From: Rotaria macrura
Lineage: Eukaryota; Rotifera; Eurotatoria; Philodinida; Philodinidae
NCBI GenBank assembly: GCA_900239685.1
Contig: OENT01000462.1
Location: forward strand, 48,810 to 112,809
DNA: 64,000 nucleotides
Direction: 5' to 3'
Each line of letters begins with the position of its first letter. Within the stretch, counting starts at the first letter, position 1. Made by a program: the position numbers and the translations under genes. The notes under the pieces were generated by a model. That model saw only the letters and a program-made list of their open reading frames with translations. It did not search any database and had not been told where the DNA came from. This document shows positions 1 to 15,548 of this stretch, one piece after another.

Positions 1-157
1 GAAATTGTCTTCTTATCATTCGAAATTCAAACAGTTTGAAGCAAATTAGGAGAAATCCTTAAATCGCTCGTTTCTTCCCATATGAAACGCAACACGATAC
101 TTTCCTATGAATTCTTGTATAGAATTTCGAATAACCAATATTCTTCTATTCGTTTAG

Positions 158-1375
158 CCAAATATCGGTCTTGATCGAGCTCGAATTCGAACTATGCCTG
201 ATTCTAGCAATGTTCCTACAATCAACAATATATTCTTTTCTCTTGTTCCAAAACCAACTGTTGTTGGTTCAAGTACATCGACACCCCCATCAACATTAGC
301 CAATCCGTTACCAACTCATTCTCAAACATTACCATCTGCTTTATTACCATCATCAACAACAAATGCATCGATCACATTATTTGGAAAGCGTAAATTAGCA
401 GATTCATTTCTCGATGACGACGATGATAATTCGTTAACGATGGATGATGGACCATCGTTATCACACAATAAAATATCGAAAGCTAATATTCTTAAACGAC
501 CACGTATACTTGATATGAATAAAATTCGCTCAGTTGTTCTTGGAGGCGGAAATAATGAAATTCAAACAGTTAAAGAAGAAAATATTTCTGACACATTTGT
601 TGTTAAATCAACATCCAACAATTTATCAAGTTGGAAAAAATTTTCCACATACGACGCATATTTAGCATCAAAACAACAACAACAACAACAGAAAGTTGAA
701 AATGTAAAAGTATCTACCAGTAATAATGATAATGACCAGGAACAAATAAAGTTTAATGAAAGTAAATTTGAACAGGAACGAGCCTTTCGTTTACCCAAAT
801 TAACACATGATGATTATTATACTCAACCAACAATTGACGAATTACGTCGTTATTTTAATCACAAAGGACAATGCTTCGTTAATAAATTTACTGTTGGACG
901 AGTTCATTATGGTTCGGTTACATTTCAAGGTACAAAAATGAATTTAGCCGGTCTTGACCTTGATCGATTAAGTAAATAATTCAGTGAAAATGAAATCCTT
1001 TCTCTTTTTCTTTAATCTACATTTGATTTTCTTATAGTTGAAATTAGTCGTAGACAAATAACGGTGTATCCTGATGATAATAATAAGCCAACTGAAGGTG
1101 AAGAATTAAATTGTCAAGCAGAAATATCTTTAATAGGTGTCTATCCGATTGATCGTTCAATGTCGAACAACGGAAAAGAAGTGACTGATCCTAGCCGATT
1201 GATTGAAATGAATTATGAAAATTATTTACGTGCTATGACTAAAAAATTTCATGGAGAGTTTGTGGACTATGAAGTTGAAACAGGAACATGGAAGTTCAAA
1301 GTATGAAAGACTTTAATATACTTAAAAGAATATTATCATCATTTGTTGTTTTTATTTCAGGTTGAACATTTCTAA
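158..1375 (+). CDS. NUP98: Nuclear pore protein Nup98, C-terminal part (5' partial)
   Basis: Exons 158-971, 1038-1300 and 1361-1375 give 363 residues and a stop. The first part is a Ser/Thr/Asn-rich linker with an acidic run and a poly-Gln run. The last 150 residues or so are the Nup98 autoproteolytic domain, with PKLTHDDYYTQPT, GRVHYGSVTFQG, AGLDLDRL, YPDDNNKPTEGE, MNYENYLRAM and ETGTWKFKVEHF. This domain docks Nup98 to the pore scaffold. The GLFG repeats would lie upstream of the window. An in-frame TAG coincides with the acceptor at 155-157, so 158 is taken as an internal exon start rather than the ATG at 194. The protein ends at the His-Phe pair after which Nup98 precursors are normally cut; no Ser and no Nup96 follow. 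A possible AATAAA lies at 1726. Family identity is firm; the 5' boundary is inferred. Confidence 0.9.
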
Positions 1376-1530
1376 TTGTTTCGTTTATTTCTTTTCTTCC
1401 TTTTTTGTTTGACCAATAGTCAAGATTTGTTTGTTGTCGAAAATTAAAAAAACATGTGTGATCGTATCTTCTCCTATTCCGATAAATAACTTTTTTTTGT
1501 CTACACAGTGTTCTTCTATCTGTTTATATA

Positions 1531-1565
<35 letters not shown>

Positions 1566-4500
1566 TTACATATATTATGTTCGTATTTGTATTACATGTG
1601 AAATGAAGATAAACAATTAAGAAGAGAAAATACTATCTGTTTTTTCTTTTTCTGTTCAGATATTTCTTTCTTTCTTTCTTCCTTTCTTTCATTTTTTTCT
1701 CTTGGTTCTCTTGGATTAAATACAAAATAAAAGCGAATCTTCAATGAATTGAAATAAAGACAAATTAAATTGTGGTTTAGGAAACCTCATCATATTATTG
1801 TTGAATGTCATATTCGATGTCGGATCGGCAACGAAAATTTTCGTACAACTTATTTTTCCATTCACCTCATTCGATAATCAAAAGATTTGAAATAATGACA
1901 TGTAAGTTATTACAATCATCAATAAACATACTTACATGATTAATATTCTAATTGTTCTATCACTTTTGTTTTATGATGATACCTTTTCTTTTATAGATCC
2001 ACACGTAGATCCGGTTGGTTAGGTTCTGATGTTCAAAATATTTTTTGAATTGGTCTACTAGTTATCCTTTAGGTGAACCTAATAGAGTAAATCCGTGGAG
2101 TTTCTAACACTTTCTGGAAGAAGGATATTCTGTGCCTATGCTCTGAAAGACAGTTTTATGCTCGGTTTCAATAATCTAGTTAGACGTAACATCGTCGGAA
2201 ACGATCTGAGGTAACAATTAAAATCTTTTTGGATAAGTAAAATGTAAAGACACATATTATCTTTTTAGGAGGAAATTCACACATCTTAAGTTTATTCCAT
2301 AGTAACTACTGATAATTTGTTAATCGTATTTGTCATATTTCTTCGAGGCATAGATAGCTAACATTTTCAATACATTTACATCTAACCAATATCATTCATT
2401 TCTGAAAATTTCAGCTCTCCAGCGAAAACTAGAGGTGGAATTCATCCATTTTCGTACAGGACTTTTGCAATAGTTTCAGTAAAAAGATTAAAAAATTGAA
2501 TACCAAAATTTAAGCATTTCAGTCTTATTGATATATTTCACCACTGGTTGTAGCTAGAGAGCTAAAAGTTACAGAAATAAAAGATCTTAATTTGATACAT
2601 GTATGATAGAAATTTCAGGTCTTTGTGTAACGATAAAGTATGACAGATATAATAATTGATGTGGCTCTCCACATTTAATATGTTCAGTAATATTTTAATT
2701 AATAACAAGAACCGTATTCGCTGATGTTACGTCTAACTAGACTATAACAATCGAAAATATTTTTCTCGAAAAGTGGTAGAAGAAACACCCAAGGATTCAC
2801 CCAGTATAAACAAGAAAGTAATCTTATTGGAATGAATCTGCATTCGGATCAAAAGTTAAATAGAACTCGTGTACTTTTATAATACAAGACTCTTCGTCAA
2901 ATGAAAAATCGAAACTAGATGTTATAATTGTTGATCGAGAACTTCACATTGAACACGTTTTCTTGCTTATAAAAGGACAGCTGTTGCAATATAATCCACT
3001 TTGCGTATTTCTCCATTTTTAAAAGCTTCAGTAGATTCATCGATCGATGAATTATTACGTGCTGAATGTTAAACTGAAACCAATGACTAGTTGTTTGAAG
3101 GAGAAAGCATCAAAATTTATAACTACCTTTAATAACTCGACTGCAACGGTTTCATACGGAGTAGCAACATGTATATGAACTGTTGCTTAAATATATTGTG
3201 TACTATTAGAACGTCCAACACGATCAACACAGCTATGTTTAAAATAGTATCACATTGATTGATATTCATTAGTATGCTGATAAAAAAATCCGTCCAATAC
3301 AAGTGATTCCTTGTTTCTCGAAAAATACTAAGTTGACATTATAAAACACATGCGAGGTCTAGTGCATACTGCACCACTGTTCTCCCGTCTAACATGGGAC
3401 TTCACACGTGTAACTTTTCATTCGATAACAGAATTGCAAACACCCACTATTATGTATATACATAGACGGCCCTAATGCCTCAAATTCTTCCAGCGCACAT
3501 ATATTTATAGTCCGTGTGACCCGCTGCATTATATCCTTTGTAGCTTTATCTCTTTATTCCCTCACCCCTTATTATCTACTCCCATATAATAAGTATTGAG
3601 GATTTATGGGCACACCTACATAATAGCTATTGGGGAACCTTCCTCCTCTAGCCTTATTTGACCTTTGCTCAAGCTCAGAAAGACAGACACTGAACAGTAT
3701 ATATGTAGATAGCTAGTACCACGAGACGAATATTAATAAAGATTACATGAGTATATAAAATTTGGTTATTTAGCATACATGTTCGTCTGTGTGGTCATGA
3801 CCGCTTTACAGATAAATGAAAGTAGGAATCATTGAATCATCAGCATGATCAGATGGTTCATATTGACATGAATTTATATCTTATTTCACTAAGTAATGGA
3901 ATATTGATTATAGTTTTTAGTTAGTTAATCAATGTGAAGACTCAATAGTCAGGATCTCAACTGTCGATGTATCGATGAGTTCCATTCGAATTCTCCATAT
4001 TGTCGACAAGTTTCTGACGAGTTTAATTAAGGAGAATGAATTTTGATTACCTCGAGTCCGGTCTAAAAAATGTTGCACCCAACAGACTCTATTGAGTTCG
4101 GGTTGCTCACTGATAGCTAAGGATAGAATAACTTTAGAGAATTTTCAAAGCCAATGTGATTACTTCTGCTTTCCGCCGATATTATGAAAACTAACTTTTA
4201 AATTTCAAGTTGAAAATTTACATAGAAATGCATCTGATTAGAAATGCATTTTCTGTAAACAGTGCGTTCTACTGATTTTTATATACTCTGAAGCAAGAAA
4301 GTTATGTGGTTTGGCTTATGTCACTGACTAAAGAGACACATTGCTTGGATAGCTGTACTCGAAACTAGAAAACAGCGAAAAGATGTGAAATATTCACAAG
4401 ATAAATATGCATTCATTCAAACCTGGTCCAGTATAAAACTTCAGATGGAAATTTTTGAGAGCTAATTTTCTGGTGTTCATTGATGGGGTGGGGGACTGAG

Positions 4501-5167
4501 AAGCACCACAGTCAATCAGAATGCATGACATAAAGTCCAATATTTCCGTACTGATTCAATAAGAACACCAATATTATTGAAGATAGTCATAGCTCTTTCG
4601 AATCGATACAATTAACCTTGTCTGAAAATTCAACAGCGATGATACAGTTGTGGAACTTCAATTGAAATGATAGATTCAACCACTTACGAACAATGTTCTT
4701 TGAAAGTTATTTTTCCGTACAATCTTTTCAATATTTTCTCAAATAGAATATTAAGTTTTCCATCAATCATTTTGATATTTGAAATATCATTGTTCATCAA
4801 TGGATCGAAAAATCAAGCATTTTAATCAATCAAAAAGTTAATCTAGTGACTAAATGAGATCTGAACAAAAAATTCGTTCTCGATTCAATGTTGAATTCAT
4901 TCATAATGAAAGTTTTAGATGAGACTCAATAGATCTGAAATGGTACTCAAACGCATATTTCAATGCAAATATTGAAATGTAAATCAACGACATCTGAAAT
5001 AGATATTAGTATATTGGATGGCACGTTAACGACTAAGAAATATATAGATACATTGATTCTAATCGAATCGAATCTGTATGGTTTATCTGTTAGAAGCAAC
5101 TAACAAATATTATAAAGATACATGGTTTATTTTTCAATTTTGTGTTTAGAAACATCGATATAAGACG
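1376..5167. other. Intergenic region without a recognisable gene
   Basis: No open frame above about 60 codons and no conserved motif was seen. It contains Nup98 3' untranslated sequence, a TA-repeat tract near 1520-1566 and pyrimidine-rich runs near 1640-1700. A slightly more GC-rich block at about 3360-3780 contains a TATAAA-like and an AATAAAG motif and may be an old retroelement end. Notably, no Nup96-like exon was found downstream of Nup98. Confidence 0.6.
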
Positions 5168-8100
5168 ATGTCTGTAAATGGACCAGAAAATGATCCGTTT
5201 TCTAAAAAACAAACAATTCGAACACGAAAAAAAAGACTTCAAGAATCATCACGTCTGTATTTGAAAAATGTACATCAAGAACTTGAACCATTGCCAGCAC
5301 TGAAAGGTATTTTGTTGGGCTTTATTCTTAGTTTAAAGTTTAAAAAAAACTATGACTAATATAAGTAAATACGAGGATCCATTGAGAAAAGAATCTTGAT
5401 TAACCACAATTCCTGGCACATATACTATATAACATTACTTTCGTTCAACGTTTCTCGGCATAAATTGATGACACAATTGTCTGTATTAAATTAGATCATG
5501 GATGAGTAGTTGAGATATTTCAATCTATTGTAGAAAAACTCAGCTGAATATAGATATATGTCTGAGACCAACGATGGGTGACTTGCTTTTCTCTCGTAGT
5601 AACTTATATATACATATATATATTGTTTTGAAGTATCTTTGAAATCTTATAGAAAGCCAAACAACGAGATTGAATCTTATCTTATCATGATAAAGAATGA
5701 ATTCGCGATAATTATAACAGTAATAACAATATGTACTATTTTATTGATTTACTTCACGATGAAAAAATAACACTCGTATATTTCATCAACAAGTATAGTT
5801 TAATTAAAGTTCTAGAGGAGAGAACTTTAATTGGCAAGTAAATTCGATGTTATATGATTGTGATATAAATTTTATGAGGTTTCTGGAAAGTTGTTTGGCT
5901 TCATTCGTAGAATTACTTTACGTTGGACTTGAAATTCATTTGTACAACTACAGAGAATATCTTGTTATTATTCTTATCTAGAAGCTCCAATTGGTCAACA
6001 AGAAAAATTATTTATTGAAAAATTACAACAATGCTGTGTTCTCTTTGATTTTTCGGATTGTGTCCGTGATCTAAAAAGTAAAGAAATCAAACGAGCTTGT
6101 CTAAATGAAGTCGTCGATTTCATAACAGTTACAAAGAAATGTTTAACAGAAAATGTTTATCAGGAAATTATTAGAATGGTTTGTTAACTCAACATCATTT
6201 CTTGTTTTTTTTTCTAGGAAAAAATCACCTCTTGTTTTTTTCTCGTTGCTTAGGTATCCATAAATCTTTTTCGAATATTACCACCCATTGGTTCGGATAG
6301 TTTATGCGATGAAACAGGTGTTGAAGATGAAGAGCCAATATTAGAAGCATCTTGGCCACATACGCAAATAGTTTACGAATTTTTCTTGCGTTTTTTGGAA
6401 TCACATGAGTTTCAACCGAGTATAGCAAAAAAATTTATAGATCAAAAATTTATTTTACAAGTAAATAGATCGAATTGATGTGTCTATTGAATTTATTTTG
6501 ATTTTCTTCTGATTGTAGTTATTGGAATTATTTGATAGCGAAGATCCACGTGAAAGAGATTTCTTAAAAACAATTCTTCATAGAATTTATGGCAAATTTC
6601 TTGGTCACAGATCATTCATTCGACAGCAATTCAATTATATTTTTTTAAGGTTGAGTTTTGTATTCATTCTGTAATTTAGATTTAAATGTCAAGAATCATT
6701 GTTAGTCGAAATCTATTATTTATATTTAATAGAAATTTCATCTGATGACACGACATAATATATTTCAGTTGTACAGAATATTTAATAAGATACAATCGAG
6801 AATAAATATTTGACCTTTCAATCATTATGTAAAAGATCATTGATTGATCATTCGATGTTTGTTCAATTTAAGCCCGAGAATAACATTCAATAGATATTGA
6901 ACGAAGATATTTTATTTAAGAATCTATCGAATTTATTTTCGATCCATAGTTTGAATAATTTAAGAGTTTAGATCAGACGTAGTCGAATGAGTAGTAGTCA
7001 TACTCATATTACTTTTCTTCGTGTGACCATTATTAATCGATCTTTTGTAGTGATTCATTCGAAAATCTATGTCGCTTCGATACTCTGATCTTTGACTAGT
7101 TGGAATATGAAACATTTTCTTTTCTTTCATGAAATTATGATAATCTCGATGATCGAATGTCATAGTGAATATATATATGCATAGTTAGACTGCATAGCTG
7201 ATAGATAGAACTATTTTAAAATTAGATATCTTCAATTTAAACAAACTTGTTCTTTGAATGTTGTCTGCAAATGGGGACATTTCACTCGTACGCTGATATC
7301 TCGATATGAATACTACTGTTATAACTCGATCTTGCGAGATATTTTTAGTAACGAAAAAGTCTGTCTACGAATGAGACTTTCTTATGACGCTCGATCATCT
7401 GCTTGCCAAGTAATTCTATGTTCATGGGGCAAAAGTCGAGTACTATAGTTATCATCCTGTGACAAGAAAATTCAAACAAAACAAACTTTTTCATTATTCA
7501 TTAAAATGAATTCGATGGAAATATTTTCAAGTCTTTCATTTAATCACTCTTCATACTAAATTTCAGATTAACAACGAATATTTTTACAATCGTAATAGAT
7601 CGAGATAGATTCTGAAATTCTATAATACGATGAATTAAGTAAACATCGTATAAAACAATTTTTCTTTGGTTTATTTTTCAATTTTTGAAATCAAAACTCA
7701 TCCCTTATAGTATGCTATCATTAATCACTATCGAGTTTCTCGAAGAACTGGTAGAATTTAATTGGTTCGTCGAAAGGTTTGTCTAAAAATAATTTTTATC
7801 CTCTAGATTCATCTACGAGTACGAAAGATTCAATGGTATTGCTGAATTACTGGAAATACTCGGAAGGTAAGCTATTTCAAAATGATAAGCGCATATATAG
7901 AGATATTTCCTATTTTATATTTAGTATAATTAATGGTTTTGCTGTACCACTAAAAGAAGAGCATCGATTGTTTCTTGGACGAGTACTTATTCCATTACAT
8001 ACAACTCATTCCTTCGGTTTATTTCAGCCACAAGTAATTGAAATATTTATTCGAACTCTTTTATTTTTCATTTTAGCTCTATTTAATATTAAAGTGTGTG

Positions 8101-10648
8101 AATTGTTGTAGAAAACATAATTAACTATGTATGATGGACAGCTACTGAGTAGAGAAGTGATAGCGAGACACGATAGACAACGTCCCATGTCTATGCATAC
8201 AATCAGGTTTACGAGTGAAGACGAACGAATTGCAGTTATCCTGAAAAATCACAGTAAGAATGAGACTGATTCCTCTTGAGCATTGCAGTGAAATGATATG
8301 GAAAATTAGGACGTATGAATCTTCAGAAATCTATAAAAGAACTCTAGTCAGATTAGAAGTTGACATAGTTGTTGTTCTCTCAATTGGTTGATCGATCTTA
8401 TTCAAATTTAGGCAGCCTATGAAATTTTCTTCAAAAAGTATACATTTATATCTGTTGAAAATAGGGGGGGGGGCGAGTTCAAACTAGATGAGTATGTTTC
8501 ATATAACCTACTCGAAAAATGTATCCTTTAATATAATTTTCCTTCGCTAGATCTTTGAATCAAGTAAAAATAAGAATCGCTTGAAAATCTTCTTTTCCAG
8601 AATTCAGTCATCACGCTACCATCTCAATTTCAATAGTGAGTTCTAAATGTTCTTCTAGCATTTATTCACTATGAACTTTACAATGACGGTTGTCTTGTTC
8701 ACATGCGGTTAAGCTATTTATAATAGTGAAGAATCTTCTTAGATAACGTGTAGCTTTTCATAAATTTTCATGTACGTAGTAAATTTCAATATTTTACTTT
8801 TTCTTTTTTAGTTAACTTTCTGCATTGTACAATTCATCGAAAAAGACCATGTACTAGCTGGATCGATAATAAGAAGCTTACTCAAGTATTGGCCAAAAAC
8901 ATGCTCAACTAAAGAAGTATACAGAAAAAATTGCTTTTTGTTTTCATTTCAATTATCATCTTTTATCTTGGATGGTATTTTTGAATTCTCATAGATGTTA
9001 TTCCTTAATGAACTTGAAGAAATTCTCGATATAATCGATTCAAAAATATTTCGAATTGTTTGTGTACCACTTTTTAAACAAATAACAAGATCAGTCACAT
9101 CGTCACATTTTCAAGTAAATGAACTGTTTTATTAAAATAGCTATTTTCTAATCATCTTTTAATTTCATGTTTCATTCACATGAAACCATGAATCATATAC
9201 ATAGGGAAGAAATTTCTGAAATTTCCAATTAATGAGAAAAGTATAAAGCTAAGCGAATTGCTTACATGTAGAGTTAGTTAGTAAACGAGAAAATTTCGTA
9301 GATGACATGTCTATGGCAACTGACTAACTTGATTTCTATCATGTGTATATTGTTCAATGAGTTGTGATTACTCAACATGTCATTTTATCCTATGTATTAA
9401 ATCCAGACCACTCATTTCAATTGATTACGATAACAAAAAGTCGTGACTAACGAGACAATGTTCCAAGGTATTAACTTACTTTCCATTGACATTATGCGTA
9501 TCGTATACAACCATAAATGATGAGCTGGAAGTATTTTGCAGATATTTCATGTCTTCAGTTCACTTGTATGCAAACAATTTAGCGTTTTAGACAATCTTCC
9601 ATGGTAACTCCATGCCTCGCTTTAAGTATTGATTAGAAAGTTGGGATTCTTTTTTTTTCGATTTTGAACTGTATGCTAAGATTACTTGATTGAAGAAGTT
9701 TTTCACTTTTAAGTTCCTTGAACTTCTGAATAAGATTATTTGACAAGGTGTGTTTGCTTTTTGGTTTCATATTATTCTCAGTATGAAGTATGTCTTATTT
9801 GCATTTTCACACGAGCATAAGCAACATATATGAAATTATACAAATAAAAGAAAACCTTATCGCACAGTATTCATGTGTCATTAATTTAGTTCATATTAGA
9901 AAATTTCTTATTTTGCTCGTTGTTTTTTACCGAGACTATAGCATCGTTTCTAGGAAAAAATTTACAAATCTAAATATCAGGTCTGATATAAGCTGAGATA
10001 AACATATTCTCAATATATTTCAAAGCTTTTTGTCGATTTCACAATACGCATGAAAAAAGATCATAAAGGAAAAAGGACACTTATGAATATTTGATTGTAA
10101 AATGTTAATGGTAACATAGATTTCAAAAAGATGTTTCTTTGATATCATCATCCAGTCTTATAAACAGATCGCTGATCGTTTCTGAATAAGTGTCGAATAT
10201 CACTATCGTCTTAAAATGGAAGATATCTATAATTCATATAAAATAAGAAATTGACGCATTTAGGTAGCCGAAAGATCATTAGCCCTGTGGTCGAATGAAT
10301 ATATTATGCAATTAGTCGGAGAAAATCTCGAGCAAATTTTACCGATTATACTTCCACCATTATATCAAATTACGAAAACACATTGGAATACAAATATAAT
10401 AGCATTAGCATATAATTTATTAAAAATATTAATGAGTATTGACAAACAATTGTACGATGATGTATCCAATGCAATACGAGATAATGAAAAAAGGTAAACT
10501 ATATTTTAATGTTCAAATTTGTTGTCGGAAAAGAAAAACAAACAAACATGTCTGTCTTATATTTTATAGATTCATAATTCAACAACAAGATCGAATAAAC
10601 GTATGGGAACGACTCGAACAGATGAGTTTAAAGAAGCAAAAACGATGA
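5168..10648 (+). CDS. PPP2R5: PP2A regulatory subunit B56 (B')
   Basis: Ten exons: 5168-5306, 5982-6178, 6254-6460, 6519-6649, 7807-7866, 7925-8033, 8812-8916, 8995-9114, 10264-10493, 10570-10648, giving 458 residues. B56 subunits direct the PP2A catalytic core to substrates. The conserved HEAT-like core is present: [94 protein letters not shown] and [17 protein letters not shown]. The protein is short for the family: little more than the core, with a brief basic N-terminus and a tail ending KKQKR. Exon 1 may be preceded by a 5' untranslated intron, as TTTAG lies just upstream. Three introns exceed 700 bp, against 50-75 bp for the others. AATAAA is at 10953. The B56 isoform cannot be told by eye. 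Confidence 0.93.
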
Positions 10649-12339
10649 TCTTTTCTATTTTTGTACCTGTTTTGTGTTGATTTGTAGTCTATATTTTCAT
10701 TTTTGACTTAAGACAATACTAGACCATACTTTTCTTTTTGCTCTATTCTTCTTGATCATGACGAATGTTCACTTTCTTTTCTTATGTTTATTTGTTTTTT
10801 GTCAAAAAACAAAACTCTACGCTTTATGGCAAACGTAGTATTAAACGTACACTTGTTATTATATGCAGAATGGTTATGTAAACGGATGCAGCAAAATGCT
10901 ATTGTATAAATCACTCAAGTTATACGCACTTTTGTGAGTGAAGTGAAAAAACAATAAACTTTTCATTATATGCATTTATTTTCTTAACAAATATCCTAAT
11001 CAGTTTTGATACTTCAATTACTTTTAAAACTAACAGTCTATGATAAAGAGAATGGTACATACCTTATATACATAGTCATGTAGAAGAGATCGATTGGAAA
11101 ACATGTTTATATCAATAGACCTCAAGTTTTGTAAACTGGTACAATACAATGAGTATTTGATTCGCATGATTACAGATTATCATGAAACATTGATCTGCTA
11201 TCAAAATTTAATAAGAATACCGGTTTAACTGATATTCAACTTTAAAATCGGACATAAAAGGAATACTTGTTTTCAAGGATGACTCGTATTCTACGGAAAA
11301 TCCTAATCTTGTTCCAACTCAATTTGATGATAACAACCAGATATTTGCATGTAATAGGAACCATAATGATTTGATATTATGTTGACATGAATAATTCTCT
11401 GTGGCTATCGAACGAATATAAACTTAATGAAACGTTTGGTTTTCAAGTAATACAATTATGAATCTGTCAAAAAACATGCTTCTTGAAGCAAAATATTTTC
11501 AAAAATGTTCAAGACAGTATGTTTTGATTTTATATTATGCCTTGACGTACGTTCGATAGTACTTAAGGTTTCGATGGAAAAGAAAGTTTCTTTCTAGAAA
11601 TATTGGATTCTTATAAAAATGAATCGTTTTATCGTACAAATTAGAGCATGATAATCTAAGCGACAAGAATAGTTAACACGTCAGAATGAAGAACACGCTC
11701 ACTTTTGTACAATTTTCAAAGACAATAAAATTTGCTGTTTCTATAGGAAAGTTTTAGTTTGAAAGTCTTGACATTGAATCTGTTGGTAAAATTTTGTCAT
11801 CAATGAAGATTTCATTCCAACGATAAAAACTGTATCATTAGACTATGATTTAGAAATTGTTTTAAGTTTGACCTTGTCTTATTATGAATCATTTGTTGGC
11901 ATCATCCAAAGTTAAATAGTACCTACGAGTTTGACATAGCCTCTGGTAAAACTGGTAACTCTTTTTACTTAGATTGATTAATATTGTTTATTGATCTCAG
12001 CAAGCATGAAAAGTATACGAGGAAATCGTTGATCGTAAGAAACAAATGTTTCAGAAGTTCTTAATTTTTGTTGAAAAATGGTTTTCTTGCTGTATAAACA
12101 AGCATGCAAAAGAAAATATTGTGTACTACAAAAAATACGAGAAAAACACATGCGTCTATGCTTGAAGATATGTTTAGTGTTGGAATGTAAACTATGTTTT
12201 ATTGATTGCAATTGTATGAATATCATCTGATCGGAATGATGTCAACCTGAATAGAATAATATTCATCTTGACACAAGTTTGAGTAGATTTATTCTTCATC
12301 GACATAAAATTTAGAAAAAAAATACCAGAGCATTCATAC
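10649..12339. other. Convergent intergenic region
   Basis: This lies between the 3' ends of the B56 gene and the FN3-domain gene. It holds the B56 poly(A) signal at 10953. Otherwise no gene, RNA or clear repeat was seen; the longest frame, 11978-12226 on the minus strand, has no recognisable feature. Confidence 0.5.
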
Positions 12340-13204
12340 TTAATATTTTATTTTAGCGAAAGGAAAAAGAGAAATAATAATCAGGAAAAGTGAAATAGAA
12401 TACGAGTGGCTTGTCGCTGAATTTTTTGTTGCCGTTGTTGTTGTCTTCGCCAAACTTATTGTCGTAACATTAACGATAATGCTAGTGGTAGTTGTAGTAG
12501 TTGTAGTTGTTGTAGTAGTCGATACAGTAAATTTGACAGGATTTGCGATATCCGAACAAACGGTGCGGCTTTGTTTATTAACGTAGCAGGCCGCGACAAC
12601 AATGATATGATCACCAGCATCAAGAGAGATTTTCACTTGATACGACGATTCACTTTTATTAACGATTTCTGGATCGGGTTCATTATCAAGAAATACTCTA
12701 TAATAAGAAAAGGACTCTTTATCTTCGATTCCCAACCAATTGATTTTGACAGGATTGGAATCAGATGATACCGTTATATTTTGTGGCATTGATGGACGAC
12801 CATAGTCCGTTGTAATATTATGCTCTTTCTTTTTATTAATAGTCTCATTTCCACAAGTTAATATGAACAAATAGAATGTGTTCGGTATGAGGTCTTGAAT
12901 CTTCACATCGCCAAAAGTTGGTGTTGCTTCATCGAAAGTTAAACTATGTGGGTAATCTGCTACTTGACTCGTGTGTACCCAACATGAACAGTCGGGTTTT
13001 GAACAACCCGTTACATTTGCCGACAATCTACAAACATATGCGAATAGGATTTTGATAAATTATGAAATGAAGCTTAACCAACTTGACATCCGTAGAACCT
13101 ATATCAGTAGGCTTGAGATGTGTGAAATCACTGATTTCTATTTCTGCATACGTTGCTGCAATCACTAATACAAAGGCGATCAATCGTTGTTGATATCGAT
13201 GCAT
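12340..13204 (-). CDS. Secreted FN3-domain protein with Thr-rich stalk and possible GPI tail
   Basis: Two exons, 13204-13083 and 13027-12340, give 269 residues. The N-terminus (MHRYQQRLIAFVLVIAATYA) is a signal peptide. A body of about 170 residues follows, with an FN3-like pattern: SMPQNITVSS, NPVKINWLG, SFSYYRVFLD and a Cys pair in the second half. Then comes a run of 12 threonines in a Thr/Ser-rich stalk, probably O-glycosylated. The protein closes with a short hydrophobic tail (ISLFLIIISLF) as in GPI-anchored proteins. The start is fixed by the signal peptide. The in-frame join uses a GTTGGT donor; the neighbouring GTTAAG donor would shift frame. Role unknown: an adhesion or cell-surface protein is likely. 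The assignment rests on architecture, not on a recognised orthologue. Confidence 0.7.
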
Positions 13205-15407
<2,203 letters not shown>

Positions 15408-15441
15408 GTATTATCTCTATTCTATGTATAGAATATTCTTG

Positions 15442-15475
15442 TAAATAAATAAATAAATGAATGAATGAATGAATA
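15442..15475. repeat. Tetranucleotide microsatellite AAAT/GAAT
   Basis: About four AAAT units are followed by about four GAAT units, just past the Rac stop codon. The tract also supplies the Rac poly(A) signal. The poly(A) signal of the opposing TTC21B gene (TTTATT on the plus strand near 15500) is only about 50 bp further on. Confidence 0.8.
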
Positions 15476-15548
15476 CATATATATATATAAGAAAAGTTTT
15501 TATTTATTTTTTTTTATTATGATAAAACGAAATAACAAATCAGTAATA

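Noticed and set aside
562..798. Minus-strand frame of 78 codons over the Nup98 linker
   Set aside because: It is the antisense of the poly-Gln and acidic coding sequence; its Cys run is the complement of the CAA repeats.
8461..8475. G-run and similar C-runs near 19410, 22820 and 33076
   Set aside because: Isolated homopolymer tracts within introns or intergenic DNA; no G-quadruplex pattern of four runs is present.
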